Assembly (NCBI RefSeq): GCF_000745345.1
Contig: NZ_JQNR01000005.1
Coordinates: 2,046,001-2,110,000 of the forward strand
Reading direction: 5' to 3'
DNA length: 64,000 nucleotides
DNA from: Actinacidiphila yeochonensis CN732
GTDB lineage: Bacteria > Actinomycetota > Actinomycetes > Streptomycetales > Streptomycetaceae
Positions 9,017 to 17,331 of the stretch are shown in pieces. Under the pieces are notes generated by a model. That model was given only the letters and a program-made list of their open reading frames with translations, did no database searches and had not been told where the DNA came from. The position numbers were made by a program, and so were the translations under genes. How positions within the stretch are numbered: position 1 is the first letter of the stretch; the number at the start of each line of letters is the position of its first letter.

Positions 9017-10006
9017 ATGACTCGCACTCCCGTCAACGTCACCGTCACCGGAGCGGCCGGCCAGATCGGCTACGCGCTCCTCTTCCGCATCGCCGCGGGT
9101 CACCTGCTCGGCGCGGACGTCCCGGTGAACCTCCGCCTGCTGGAGATCACTCCGGCGCTCAAGGCGGCCGAGGGCACCGCGATGGAGCTCGACGACGCGG
9201 CCTTCCCGCTGCTGCGCGGCATCGAGATCTCCGACGACCCGAACGTCGCCTTCGACGGCACCAACGTCGCCCTGCTGGTCGGCGCCCGCCCCCGCACCAA
9301 GGGCATGGAGCGCGGTGACCTGCTGGAGGCCAACGGCGGCATCTTCAAGCCCCAGGGCAAGGCCATCAACGACCACGCCGCCGACGACATCAAGGTGCTG
9401 GTGGTCGGCAACCCGGCGAACACCAACGCGCTGATCGCCCGTTCCGCCGCCCCGGACGTCCCGGCCGAGCGCTTCACCGCGATGACCCGCCTGGACCACA
9501 ACCGCGCCATCGCCCAGCTCGCGAAGAAGACCGGCTCGCAGGTCTCCGACATCAAGCGCCTCACCATCTGGGGCAACCACTCCGCCACCCAGTACCCGGA
9601 CATCTTCCACGCGGAGATCGCCGGCAAGAACGCGGCCGAGGTCGTGAACGACGAGGCGTGGCTGGCCGACACCTTCATCCCGACCGTCGCCAAGCGCGGC
9701 GCGGCCATCATCGAGGCCCGTGGCGCCTCCTCGGCCGCCTCGGCCGCGTCCGCCGCCCTGGACCACGTGCACACCTGGGTGAACGGCACCGCCGACGGCG
9801 ACTGGACCTCCATGGCCATCCCGTCCGACGGCTCCTACGGCGTGCCCGAGGGCATCATCTCGTCCTTCCCGGTCACCACCAAGGACGGCGTCTACGAGAT
9901 CGTCCAGGGCCTGGAGATCAACGAGTTCTCCCGCACCCGCATCGACGCGTCCGTGCAGGAGCTGACCGAGGAGCGCGACGCGGTGCGCGCCCTCGGCCTG
10001 ATCTGA
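9017..10006 (+). CDS. mdh: Malate dehydrogenase
   Basis: NAD-dependent oxidation of malate to oxaloacetate in the TCA cycle, cytoplasmic. It is 329 aa, the length of the cytosolic-type actinobacterial enzyme. Visible are VTGAAGQIGYALLFRIA (Rossmann), LLVGARPRTKGMER (substrate-binding loop with Arg), VVGNPANTNALI, TRLDHNRA (Asp, Arg) and WGNHSATQYPD (catalytic His). A strong ribosome-binding site sits before the ATG. It is monocistronic, followed by a hairpin at 10021-10066. Confidence 0.98.
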   Translation: MTRTPVNVTVTGAAGQIGYALLFRIAAGHLLGADVPVNLRLLEITPALKAAEGTAMELDDAAFPLLRGIEISDDPNVAFDGTNVALLVGARPRTKGMERGDLLEANGGIFKPQGKAINDHAADDIKVLVVGNPANTNALIARSAAPDVPAERFTAMTRLDHNRAIAQLAKKTGSQVSDIKRLTIWGNHSATQYPDIFHAEIAGKNAAEVVNDEAWLADTFIPTVAKRGAAIIEARGASSAASAASAALDHVHTWVNGTADGDWTSMAIPSDGSYGVPEGIISSFPVTTKDGVYEIVQGLEINEFSRTRIDASVQELTEERDAVRALGLI

Positions 10007-10020
10007 GCCGGACCCCCGAC

Positions 10021-10066
10021 GCGGCAGGGCCGCATCCGCGAACCACCGCGGGTGCGGCCCTGCCGC
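10021..10066. terminator. Terminator after mdh
   Basis: 20-bp inverted repeat 10021-10040 / 10047-10066 with a single G-U type mismatch, beginning 14 nt after the mdh stop. Confidence 0.85.
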
Positions 10067-10327
10067 GTTCCTCCGACGCTCCGGCGCTCCGGCGTCCGAG
10101 GCCGGGGGAGAAACGCCGCCCAGGCGCGTAGGTATCGGCCACACGTGTACAAGTCGACCTATTACACGTCCACCTGTTCACGCCATGGGGAGCGGCGGGA
10201 GCGAAGACGACGGCAGTCAAGCCCCCGGAGATGTTCGACCGGGACCTCGAACGGGCTCGGGGTGAGACCGGCCTCGTTCCGGGACGGCGCTGGACCGGTC
10301 GCCGGACGCGTGCTCTGGAGCCGGCAG
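10067..10327. other. Intergenic region, nothing recognised
   Basis: A stretch of somewhat lower GC (ACACGTGTACAAGTCGACCT around 10141-10160) with no gene, tRNA or further clear hairpin that I can support. Confidence 0.4.
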
Positions 10328-10903
10328 CTACAGGCGGGACGGGGCGGGGCGGCAGGCGGGCTGCTGGGGGAGGGGGCGGAGCGCGGCGGCGAAGGGGAAG
10401 GTGCGCAGGTGCTGCCAGACCCCGTCGGCGCCCTGCTCGTAGAGGGCGAAGCCGGAGGCGGTCCAACCTGCCGCGAAGCCTGCCAGCTCGCGCTGCACCC
10501 GGTCCATCGCCTCGTCCGGGGTGCCGTGCGCCACGGTGACGTGCGGGTGGTAGGGGAACTGGAGCTCGCGCTGGACGGGGCCGGAGCGGACCTGCTCCTG
10601 GAGGCGGGCGCACGCGTCGCCGCCCTCCGCGACCCTGACGTAGACCACCGGCGTCAGCGGGCGGAAGGTGTCGGTGCCTTCGAGCCGTACGGGGAAGGGC
10701 CGTCCGCCGGCGGCCACCCGGGCCAGGTGGCGCCCCAGGTCGGGGAGTTCGCTGCGGGGCAGCTCGGTCGGCGGCAGCAGCGTGATGTGGGTGGGGATGG
10801 CCTGCGCGGCGGGGTCGCCGAAGGCGGCCCGTACGTCCTGGAGGAGCGGCCCGTGGGGTTCCGGGACCGGGAGGGACACTCCGATCGTGGTGGTGTTGCC
10901 CAC
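10328..10903 (-). CDS. 2H phosphoesterase / 2'-5' RNA ligase family protein
   Basis: A 191-aa protein with the two His-x-Thr motifs that define the 2H superfamily: THITLLPP near residue 40 and YHPHVTVAHG near residue 118. Members act on 2'-5' or cyclic phosphodiester bonds in RNA or small nucleotides; the substrate here cannot be told from sequence. The start MGNTTTIGVSLPVPEP leads directly into the first strand of the fold. It stands alone, convergent with mdh. Confidence 0.85.
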   Translation of the reverse strand: MGNTTTIGVSLPVPEPHGPLLQDVRAAFGDPAAQAIPTHITLLPPTELPRSELPDLGRHLARVAAGGRPFPVRLEGTDTFRPLTPVVYVRVAEGGDACARLQEQVRSGPVQRELQFPYHPHVTVAHGTPDEAMDRVQRELAGFAAGWTASGFALYEQGADGVWQHLRTFPFAAALRPLPQQPACRPAPSRL

Positions 10904-11434
10904 GTGCGTACACCCCTCTCGCCGGCCGGCTCAGCGGTCGTGCTCGTTGCCTGCTCGCCCTGCGTCGCGCGGTCAGCCGGCCGCCGGCGCCCCTGATCAG
11001 TGTCGCTCGTGGAGGGACGAACTGGACGGCACCCGGTCGCGACGTGCGTCACAGCGCGTCGCGGACCCGCCCACCCCGGCCCGTTCGCCCTTCCCGTCCC
11101 TGCCTCTCCCCGCTTCCCCCGCTTCCCCCGCTTCCCCCGCGTCCACCGTGGCCGTGCCGGGCTCCCCGGTGTCCCGCTTGCCCGAGCCCCCGCGCCGGTG
11201 TCCTCCGCCCACTCCGGCGCGGGCTAACGTACCCGGCCCGGTAGGCGTCCGGGAACGGTTGGCGCGCACCGCCACCCGGTCCGGCGAGGTACCGTCACCG
11301 GCACTTCCACCGGTATGCCCGGACCGCGCCGGCGCACTCGGCAGTGCCACCGGCGCGTACGGGTCGGGCGGGCCGTACGGGTCGGCCGACCGCGGCGGAC
11401 CCGCCCGCAGCAGACCCGCCCGCATCTGACCCGC
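10904..11434. other. Intergenic region between trpS and the 2H gene
   Basis: About 530 bp. It contains a short perfect tandem repeat (CGCTTCCCC, three copies near 11109-11138). A minus-strand open frame 10997-11425 is Arg/Gly/Ser-rich with no domain signal or ribosome-binding site, and I do not support it as a gene. Confidence 0.45.
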
Positions 11435-12448
11435 TCAGTGCTTGGCGGCGAGGAAACCGATCCGGTCGTAGGCCAGCGCCAGCGTCTCGGCCGCGACGGC
11501 GCGCGCCTTCTCCGCGCCCTCGGCCAGGACGGCGTCCAGCGACTCCGGGTCCTCCAGGTAGCCGCGGGTCCGCTCCTGGAAGGGCTCGACCCAGGCCACG
11601 AAGATGTCGGCGACGTCCGTCTTGAGCGCGCCGTAGCCCTTGCCGGCGTAGGCCTCCTCCAGCTCGGCGACGGGCGTGCCGCTGAGCGCGGAGTGGATGG
11701 TCAGCAGGTTGCTGACGCCCGGCTTCTCCTCCGGGGCGAAGCGGATCTCGGTGCCGGTGTCGGTGACGGCGCTGCGGAACTTCTTCGCCGACGCCTTCGG
11801 GTCGTCCAGCAGGTTGATCAGGCCCTTGGGGGACGGCGCCGACTTCGACATCTTCGCCTCCGGGCTCTGGAGGTCGTAGATCTTCGCCGTCTCGCGCACG
11901 ATGTACGCCTCAGGCAGCACGAAGGTCTCCCCGAAGCGGCCGTTGAACCGCTCGGCCAGATCGCGGGTGAGCTCGATGTGCTGGCGCTGGTCCTCGCCGA
12001 CCGGCACCGCGTTCGCCTGGTACAGCAGGATGTCGGCGACCTGGAGGACGGGGTAGGTGAACAGGCCGACGCTCGCCCGGTCGGCGCCCTGCTTGGCCGC
12101 CTTGTCCTTGAACTGCGTCATCCGGGACGCCTCGCCGAAGCCGGTGATGCAGTTCATGACCCAGCCGAGCTGGGCGTGCTCGGGCACGTGGCTCTGGACG
12201 AAGAGCGTGCAGCGCTCCGGGTCCAGGCCCGCCGCCAGCAGCTGGGCGGCGGCCAGCCGCGTGTTCCGGCGCAGCTCGGCCGGGTCCTGCGGCACGGTGA
12301 TCGCGTGCAGGTCCACCACCATGTAGAAGGCGTCGTGCCCCTCCTGGAGCGCGACGTACTGGCGGACGGCGCCCAGGTAGTTGCCGAGGTGGAACGAGCC
12401 GGCGGTGGGCTGGATGCCGGACAGGGCACGAGGTCGCTGGTTGGCCAT
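11435..12448 (-). CDS. trpS: Tryptophan-tRNA ligase
   Basis: Charges tRNA-Trp. It is 337 aa, the normal length for class I TrpRS. The HIGH motif is HLGN (residues 20-23) within GSFHLGNYLGA. The KMSKS loop is at 199-203 (AKMSKSAPSPKGLI). Also visible are YMVVDLHAITV and the tRNA/Trp-binding segment PVGEDQRQHIELTRD. Streptomyces often carry a second, indolmycin-resistant TrpRS elsewhere; this sequence alone does not say which type it is. Divergent from rocD. Confidence 0.97.
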   Translation of the reverse strand: MANQRPRALSGIQPTAGSFHLGNYLGAVRQYVALQEGHDAFYMVVDLHAITVPQDPAELRRNTRLAAAQLLAAGLDPERCTLFVQSHVPEHAQLGWVMNCITGFGEASRMTQFKDKAAKQGADRASVGLFTYPVLQVADILLYQANAVPVGEDQRQHIELTRDLAERFNGRFGETFVLPEAYIVRETAKIYDLQSPEAKMSKSAPSPKGLINLLDDPKASAKKFRSAVTDTGTEIRFAPEEKPGVSNLLTIHSALSGTPVAELEEAYAGKGYGALKTDVADIFVAWVEPFQERTRGYLEDPESLDAVLAEGAEKARAVAAETLALAYDRIGFLAAKH

Positions 12449-12772
12449 AACCGCATTCTCTCAGGTCGGGCCCGCTCGCCCACACCCCCGGACGCTGCCT
12501 GTGGAAAACCTCGCGGACCCTTTCCGGAGCCGGTCGTCCACCCTGCCCGCACTCGGTCGTCAGGCCCTCCCCGGGCCGGTCGGGCCGCCTCTCCACGGGC
12601 CGGTCGGCTCCCCCGCCCGGGTGGTGGCGGATTCGTCCGGCCAACGGCTTCGCGCCGCAGGGTTTCACGCGGCGGCCGAGGAGTGACGATAGGAACAGCG
12701 GCCGGTGCCCGGCTCGTGCCACCCATATCCCGTCCCGGGCCCCTGCCGAGGTACGACGAAACGGAGGAGCAC
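12449..12772. other. Divergent trpS/rocD promoter region
   Basis: A 324-bp non-coding region. GGGCCGGTCGG recurs near 12575-12610. ACGGAGGAG at 12761-12769 is the rocD ribosome-binding site. No riboswitch-like structure was recognised by eye. Confidence 0.4.
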
Positions 12773-14026
12773 GTGACCACCACCCCTGACGCGGCCACCG
12801 ACGCCCGCGGCACCGGGACGGCCGCCACCGCGACCGAACGGGAGATCGCGGCGGCCGAGGAGTACAGCGCCCACAACTACCACCCCCTGCCGGTCGTGGT
12901 CGCCTCGGCGGAGGGCGCCTGGGTGACGGACGTCGAGGGGCGCCGTTACGTCGACCTGCTGGCCGGATACTCCGCGCTGAACTTCGGCCACAACAACCCC
13001 CGGCTGATCGCCGCGGCCAAGGCCCAGCTGGAACGGGTCACCCTCACCTCCCGGGCCTTCCACCACGACCGGTTCGGCGCCTTCTGCCGGGCGCTGGCGG
13101 AGCTGTGCGGCAAGGACATGGTGCTGCCGATGAACACCGGCGCCGAGGCGGTGGAGACCGCGGTCAAGACCGCCCGCAAGTGGGGCTACCAGGTCAAGGG
13201 CATCCCCGACGGGCAGGCCAGGATCGTCGTGGCGGCCGGCAACTTCCACGGGCGCACCACCACGATCGTGAGCTTCTCCACCGACCCCGAGGCCCGCGAC
13301 GGCTTCGGCCCGTACACGCCCGGCTTCGACATCGTGCCCTACGGCGACCTGGCGGCTCTGGAAGCCGCCTTCGGCGACGACACCGCGGCGGTGCTCGTGG
13401 AGCCGATCCAGGGCGAGGCGGGCGTGCTGGTGCCGCCGCCCGGGTACCTCGCGGGCGTGCGGCGGCTGACCGCCGAGCGGGGCGTGCTGATGATGGCCGA
13501 CGAGATCCAGTCCGGCCTCGGCCGCACCGGCCGCACGTTCGCCTGCGACCACGAGGACGTGGTGCCCGACCTGTACGTCCTCGGCAAGGCCCTGGGCGGC
13601 GGCGTCGTACCGGTCTCGGCGGTGGTCGGCTCGCGGGACGTGCTCGGTGTCTTCCGTCCCGGTGAGCACGGCTCCACCTTCGGCGGCAACCCGCTGGCCT
13701 GCGCGGTCGGCCTTGAGGTGGTGGCGATGCTCAGCACCGGCGAGTACCAGCGGCGCGCCGCCGAACTGGGCGCCCACCTCCACGAGGAACTGGCCGCGAT
13801 GGCCACCGACGGCCTCCTCGTGCGGGTGCGCGGGCGCGGGCTGTGGGCCGGCGTCGACGTCGATCCGGCGCGCTTCACCGGCCGCGAGCTCACCGAGGCC
13901 CTGCTCGAACGCGGCGTCCTCGCGAAGGACACCCACGGCTCCACGATCCGCCTGGCCCCGCCCCTGACCATCTCCAAGGCCGACCTGGACTGGTCCCTCA
14001 CCCGCCTCCGCGACGCCCTCACCTGA
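12773..14026 (+). CDS. rocD: Ornithine aminotransferase
   Basis: PLP-dependent transfer of the delta-amino group of ornithine to 2-oxoglutarate, giving glutamate semialdehyde (arginine/ornithine catabolism). It is 417 aa, class III aminotransferase. MNTGAEAVETAVKTARKWGY is the phosphate-binding region, NFHGRTTTIVSFSTD follows, D243 in MADEIQSGLGRTG contacts the pyridine ring, and K272 in VLGKALGGGVVPVSAV is the PLP lysine. STFGGNPLACAVG is also typical. The GTG start has a strong ribosome-binding site. Confidence 0.95.
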   Translation: MTTTPDAATDARGTGTAATATEREIAAAEEYSAHNYHPLPVVVASAEGAWVTDVEGRRYVDLLAGYSALNFGHNNPRLIAAAKAQLERVTLTSRAFHHDRFGAFCRALAELCGKDMVLPMNTGAEAVETAVKTARKWGYQVKGIPDGQARIVVAAGNFHGRTTTIVSFSTDPEARDGFGPYTPGFDIVPYGDLAALEAAFGDDTAAVLVEPIQGEAGVLVPPPGYLAGVRRLTAERGVLMMADEIQSGLGRTGRTFACDHEDVVPDLYVLGKALGGGVVPVSAVVGSRDVLGVFRPGEHGSTFGGNPLACAVGLEVVAMLSTGEYQRRAAELGAHLHEELAAMATDGLLVRVRGRGLWAGVDVDPARFTGRELTEALLERGVLAKDTHGSTIRLAPPLTISKADLDWSLTRLRDALT

Positions 14027-14034
14027 CGCCGCCG

Positions 14035-14076
14035 CCGTTCCCCCGCGCGCCCCGACCAGGGGTGCGGGGGGAACGG
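14035..14076 (+). terminator. Terminator after rocD
   Basis: Hairpin with CCGTTCCCCC near 14035-14044 pairing GGGGGAACGG near 14067-14076. The arms face a C5 against a G6 run. Confidence 0.65.
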
Positions 14077-14097
14077 CCCGGATCGCGCCCGACGCCC

Positions 14098-14209
14098 GAC
14101 GACCGATGCCTGACGACCGATGCCTGACGACTGCCGCTTGACGACCGATGCCTGACGACCGATGCCTGACGCCTGCCGGCCGACGCCTGACGACTGCCGC
14201 CTGACGCCT
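14098..14209. repeat. 14-bp tandem repeat array
   Basis: Seven 14-bp units and two 7-bp half units in register, consensus GACGACCGATGCCT. Four units are identical (14098, 14112, 14140, 14154) and three are variants. The array covers the stop codon of the DprE2-like gene. Confidence 0.9.
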
Positions 14210-14969
14210 AACGGGGCGCCGTGACCAGCCGGAAGACCCCCCGCGGCAGGTGCCGCAGACCGGCCATCACCGCACGCAGCACCCCCGGCACCCACACCAC
14301 CTCCGCACGCCGGCGCAGCCCCGCCTCGATCGCCGAGGCCACGGCGTCCGCCGTCGTGGCGAAGGGGGCGGGCCGGCGGCCCTCGGTCATCCGGGTGTGG
14401 ACGAAGCCCGGCCGTACGACCATGACGTGCACCCCGCAGGAGTGCAGCGCGTCGCCGAGCCCCTGCGCGAAGGTGTCCAGGCCCGCCTTGCTGCTGCCGT
14501 AGACGAAGTTCTCCCGCCGGGCCCGTTCCGCGGCCACCGAGGAGAGCACCACCAGCGAGCCGTGCCCCTGGTTCTGCAGCGCCGCCCCGCACACCAGGGA
14601 GGCCGACACCGCCCCGGTGTAGTTCACCGACGCCACCCGCACCGCCGCCATCGGGTCCTGCTCGTCGCGCGCCTGGTCGCCGAGGACGCCGAAGGCCAGC
14701 AGCACCATGTCGATGTCGCCCTCGGCGAAGACCTTGCCGAGCACCTCCTCGTGCGTGTCCGGGTCGAGCGCGTCGAACGTGTGCGTGTGCACCTCCGCGC
14801 CGAGGCCGCGCAGCTCCCGCGCGGCCTGCTCCAGCGCGGGCGAGGGCCGCCCGGCGAGGTGCACCCGGCGGGTGCGGCGGGCGACCAGCCGCCGCGCGGT
14901 GGCCAGTCCGATCTCGGAGGCACCGCCGAGCACCAGCAGTGACTGCGGCGCCCCGAAAGCGTCCTTCAT
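14208..14969 (-). CDS. dprE2: DprE2-like decaprenylphospho-ribose 2-epimerase, reductase subunit (SDR)
   Basis: A short-chain dehydrogenase of 253 aa. LLVLGGASEIGLATARRL is the NAD(P) site. The catalytic set is Ser in VVLSSVAAERAR and YGSSK (Tyr, Lys) in ENFVYGSSKAGLD. In mycobacteria DprE2 reduces the keto intermediate made by DprE1 to decaprenylphosphoryl-arabinose. The dprE1-like gene lies 160 bp upstream on the same strand, with a UbiA phosphoribosyltransferase nearby. An upstream in-frame start (15053) exists, but ATG 14969 has GGGGAG at a good distance and begins at the Rossmann fold. Confidence 0.85.
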   Translation of the reverse strand: MKDAFGAPQSLLVLGGASEIGLATARRLVARRTRRVHLAGRPSPALEQAARELRGLGAEVHTHTFDALDPDTHEEVLGKVFAEGDIDMVLLAFGVLGDQARDEQDPMAAVRVASVNYTGAVSASLVCGAALQNQGHGSLVVLSSVAAERARRENFVYGSSKAGLDTFAQGLGDALHSCGVHVMVVRPGFVHTRMTEGRRPAPFATTADAVASAIEAGLRRRAEVVWVPGVLRAVMAGLRHLPRGVFRLVTAPR

Positions 14970-15067
14970 CAGCCAACTCCCCACGTCGTCGCCAGGTCCT
15001 GCCACCGTCGTCGTCACTGCTCGCGCGACGCGCACGGCTCGTGCGGGTCGCACCGCCCGTCAGCTGT

Positions 15068-15109
15068 CCTTCCGCCGTTTCCCGCCGGCCTTCCGCCGTT
15101 TCCCGCCGG
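15068..15109. repeat. 21-bp perfect tandem duplication
   Basis: Two adjacent 21-bp copies (15068-15088, 15089-15109) in the gap between the dprE1- and dprE2-like genes. Confidence 0.95.
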
Positions 15110-15129
15110 CCGGGTGGGGGCGGACGGCG

Positions 15130-16497
15130 TCACAGCGCCAGCCGCCGCGCCAGGTCGGAGGTGATCGCGCCGCGCGGGTCGATCCGGGCCCGCAGCGCGC
15201 GGAAGTCGTCCAGCCGCGGGTACATCAGCTCCACCAGGTCCGGCCGCAGCCGCGCGTCCTTGGCCAGGTAGACGCGGCCGCCGGCGGCGGCCACCTCCTC
15301 GTCCAGCTCGTCCAGCAGCGCGCCCAGGCCGGGCAGGCCGGTCGGGATGTCCAGCGCCAGCGTCCAGCCGGGCATCGGGAAGGACAGCCAGCCCGGGTCG
15401 CCGGCGCCGAACCGCTTGAGCACGGCGAGGAAGGACGGGCAGCCTCGTCTGGCGAGCCGCCGCACCACCGAGCGCAGCGTGTCCTCCTGGCCCTGGCCCA
15501 CCACGAACTGGTACTGCACGAAGCCGGCCCGCCCGTAGACGCGGTTCCACTCCGGGACGCCGTCCAGCGGGTGGAAGAACGAGGCCAGCCGCTGGAGCCG
15601 GCCGCGCTGCTCGCGGGGGGCCTTGCGGTACCACAGCTCGTTGAACGCGCCGACGCTCGCCCGGCCCAGCAGCCCGTCCGGGACCAGCGGCGGCACCGCG
15701 GGCAGTCGGCGCGGACGGAAGGCCAGCGGTTCGTGCCGGGCGCGCGGCGGCAGCGCGTCCAGGGGGGCGTGGTCGCCGCGGGTGAGGACGGCCCGACCGG
15801 TGCGGGCGCCGCGGGCGAGCAGGTCGATCCAGGCCACGGAGTAGCGGTAGCGGTGGTCGGTGGCCGTCAGCCGGGCCATCAGGTCGTCCAGGTCGGTGGC
15901 GCGTTCGGTGTCCACCGTCATCAGGGACGTCTCGACCGGGAGCAGTTGGATCGTGGCAGCCAGTACCACCCCGGTCAGGCCCATGCCGCCGGCCGTCGCC
16001 CAGAAGAGCTCCGGTTCGTCCTCCTGGGTGACCACGTGGCACTCGCCGTCGCCGGTCAGCAGCTCGAAGGCGCGCACGTGGCGGCTGAACGACCCCGAGA
16101 CGTGGTGGTTCTTGCCGTGGATGTCGGCGCCGATGGCCCCGCCGACCGTCACGTACCGGGTGCCGGGGGTGACCGGCACGAACCAGCCCAGCGGCAGCAG
16201 CACCTGCATCAGCCGGTGCAGCGACACGCCGGCGTCGCAGGTGACGACGCCGTTCACCGCGTCGATCTCGTGGACGCGGTCCAGGCCCGTCATGTCCAGG
16301 ACGGCGCCGCCCGCGTTCTGCGCCGCGTCCCCGTAGGCCCGGCCCAGGCCGCGGGCGATGGTGCCCCGCCCGTCGCTGCCGCGTACCGCCGCGACGGCCT
16401 CCTCGTACGAACCCGGGCGCAGCAGCCGGGCGGCGGTCGGGGCGGTGCGGCCCCAGCCGGTGACGGGGGTGGCGGCCGGCGCGAGCGGTACGGGCAT
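15130..16497 (-). CDS. dprE1: DprE1-like FAD-dependent decaprenylphosphoryl-ribose oxidase
   Basis: A 455-aa protein of the vanillyl-alcohol oxidase/PCMH flavoprotein fold. GRGLGRAYGDAAQNAGG and VTPGTRYVTVGGAIGADIHGKNHH form the FAD-binding part; H127 of IHGKNHH corresponds to the conserved His near the flavin. LAKDARLRPD carries K413, equivalent to catalytic Lys418 of M. tuberculosis. The residue matching the benzothiazinone-reactive Cys387 is A381 (in PGWTLALDIP), so covalent inhibition is not expected. The role should be oxidation of polyprenylphosphoryl-ribose at C2, with DprE2 completing epimerisation. The end SDLARRLAL also matches the family. Confidence 0.9.
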   Translation of the reverse strand: MPVPLAPAATPVTGWGRTAPTAARLLRPGSYEEAVAAVRGSDGRGTIARGLGRAYGDAAQNAGGAVLDMTGLDRVHEIDAVNGVVTCDAGVSLHRLMQVLLPLGWFVPVTPGTRYVTVGGAIGADIHGKNHHVSGSFSRHVRAFELLTGDGECHVVTQEDEPELFWATAGGMGLTGVVLAATIQLLPVETSLMTVDTERATDLDDLMARLTATDHRYRYSVAWIDLLARGARTGRAVLTRGDHAPLDALPPRARHEPLAFRPRRLPAVPPLVPDGLLGRASVGAFNELWYRKAPREQRGRLQRLASFFHPLDGVPEWNRVYGRAGFVQYQFVVGQGQEDTLRSVVRRLARRGCPSFLAVLKRFGAGDPGWLSFPMPGWTLALDIPTGLPGLGALLDELDEEVAAAGGRVYLAKDARLRPDLVELMYPRLDDFRALRARIDPRGAITSDLARRLAL

Positions 16498-16734
16498 ACC
16501 CGGACCGTATCGCCACGAAGAGGGATGGAATGCCCGCTTTCATGCCACATTCGAGGAAATTCGGCGTTTCTCACCGTGATGGTGGATCGGAAGGCGTGAG
16601 GAGAGGGGCCGCACGGTAAGCATCCGCAGTCCGATGGCCGATTCGTATGACTGATACGGACGGCCGACGCGTGGGCGGCCCGCCGACTGACGTGTGCGGG
16701 CCCGTCACGACCCCGACTGGAGGAGGTGCGGCAG
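16498..16734. promoter_or_regulatory. Divergent dprE1/PAP2 promoter region
   Basis: A 237-bp region of lower GC near 16535-16570. It contains CGTAT (16644-16648) and ATACG (16654-16658) as a small inverted repeat. AGGAGG at 16721-16726 is the PAP2 ribosome-binding site. Confidence 0.45.
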
Positions 16735-17331
16735 GTGCGCTCCCCGGACCACCAGCTGCTCACCGTCCTGCGCGGCTGCGCCGCCGTCCCCTGCGCCGCG
16801 CCCGCCGCGCGGGTGCTGTCCCTGGCCGGCGAGCACGGCGCCGTGTGGCTGGCCGCGGGCCTGGCCGGCGCCGCCGCCGACCCCGCCCGCCGCGCGGCGT
16901 GGCTGCGCGCCACCGCGCTGGTGGCCGCCGCCCACCTGGCCGGCATGGCGGCCAAACGGGTGGTGCGCCGACCGCGTCCCCACCTCCCGCCCGGCACGCC
17001 GCCCCTGGTCCGCACCGCGGGCCGGCACAGCTTCCCCAGCGCGCACGCCTGCTCCTCGGCCGCCGCGGCCCTCGCCTACGGGGCCCTCGCGCCGCGCGTG
17101 CCGCTGCGGCCCGTGGCCGTCGCCGTGTGCGCCTCCCGACTGGTCGCCGGCGTCCACTACCCGTCGGACGTGGCGGCCGGTGCGCTGCTCGGCGCGGCCA
17201 CCGTCCGGCTGGGCCGGGCCTGGGCGCTGGGCGCGCCGGGCGCGCCGGGTGTCGGCTCCGGTGCTGGAGCGGTCGTCGTTGGCGCCAGTGCCGTCGGTGC
17301 CGACGGGGCCGTTGTTGCCGGGGGTGCGTGA
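16735..17331 (+). CDS. PAP2-family lipid phosphatase
   Basis: About 198 aa with hydrophobic helices and the three PAP2 motifs: KRVVRRPRP, SFPSAHACS (PSxH) and SRLVAGVHYPSDVAAG (SRx5HxxxD). In mycobacteria a phosphatase of this type removes the 5-phosphate of decaprenylphosphoryl-phosphoribose. Adjacency to the UbiA and DprE1/E2 genes suggests the same step here. GTG 16735 is 8 nt from AGGAGG; GTG 16726 overlaps that site and is less likely. The stop overlaps the next ATG (TGATG). Confidence 0.88.
   Translation: MRSPDHQLLTVLRGCAAVPCAAPAARVLSLAGEHGAVWLAAGLAGAAADPARRAAWLRATALVAAAHLAGMAAKRVVRRPRPHLPPGTPPLVRTAGRHSFPSAHACSSAAAALAYGALAPRVPLRPVAVAVCASRLVAGVHYPSDVAAGALLGAATVRLGRAWALGAPGAPGVGSGAGAVVVGASAVGADGAVVAGGA

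Noticed and set aside
7979..10144. 721-aa minus-strand open frame
   Set aside because: Antisense to the HTH gene and mdh; His/Gly/Arg-rich, no domain.
10067..10327. tRNA or attachment site in the lower-GC stretch after mdh
   Set aside because: No cloverleaf or T-arm consensus, no integrase nearby.
10997..11425. 142-aa minus-strand ORF between trpS and the 2H gene
   Set aside because: Gly/Arg/Ser-rich, no ribosome-binding site or recognisable fold.
14098..14209. CRISPR-like repeat array
   Set aside because: Contiguous 14-bp units without spacers.
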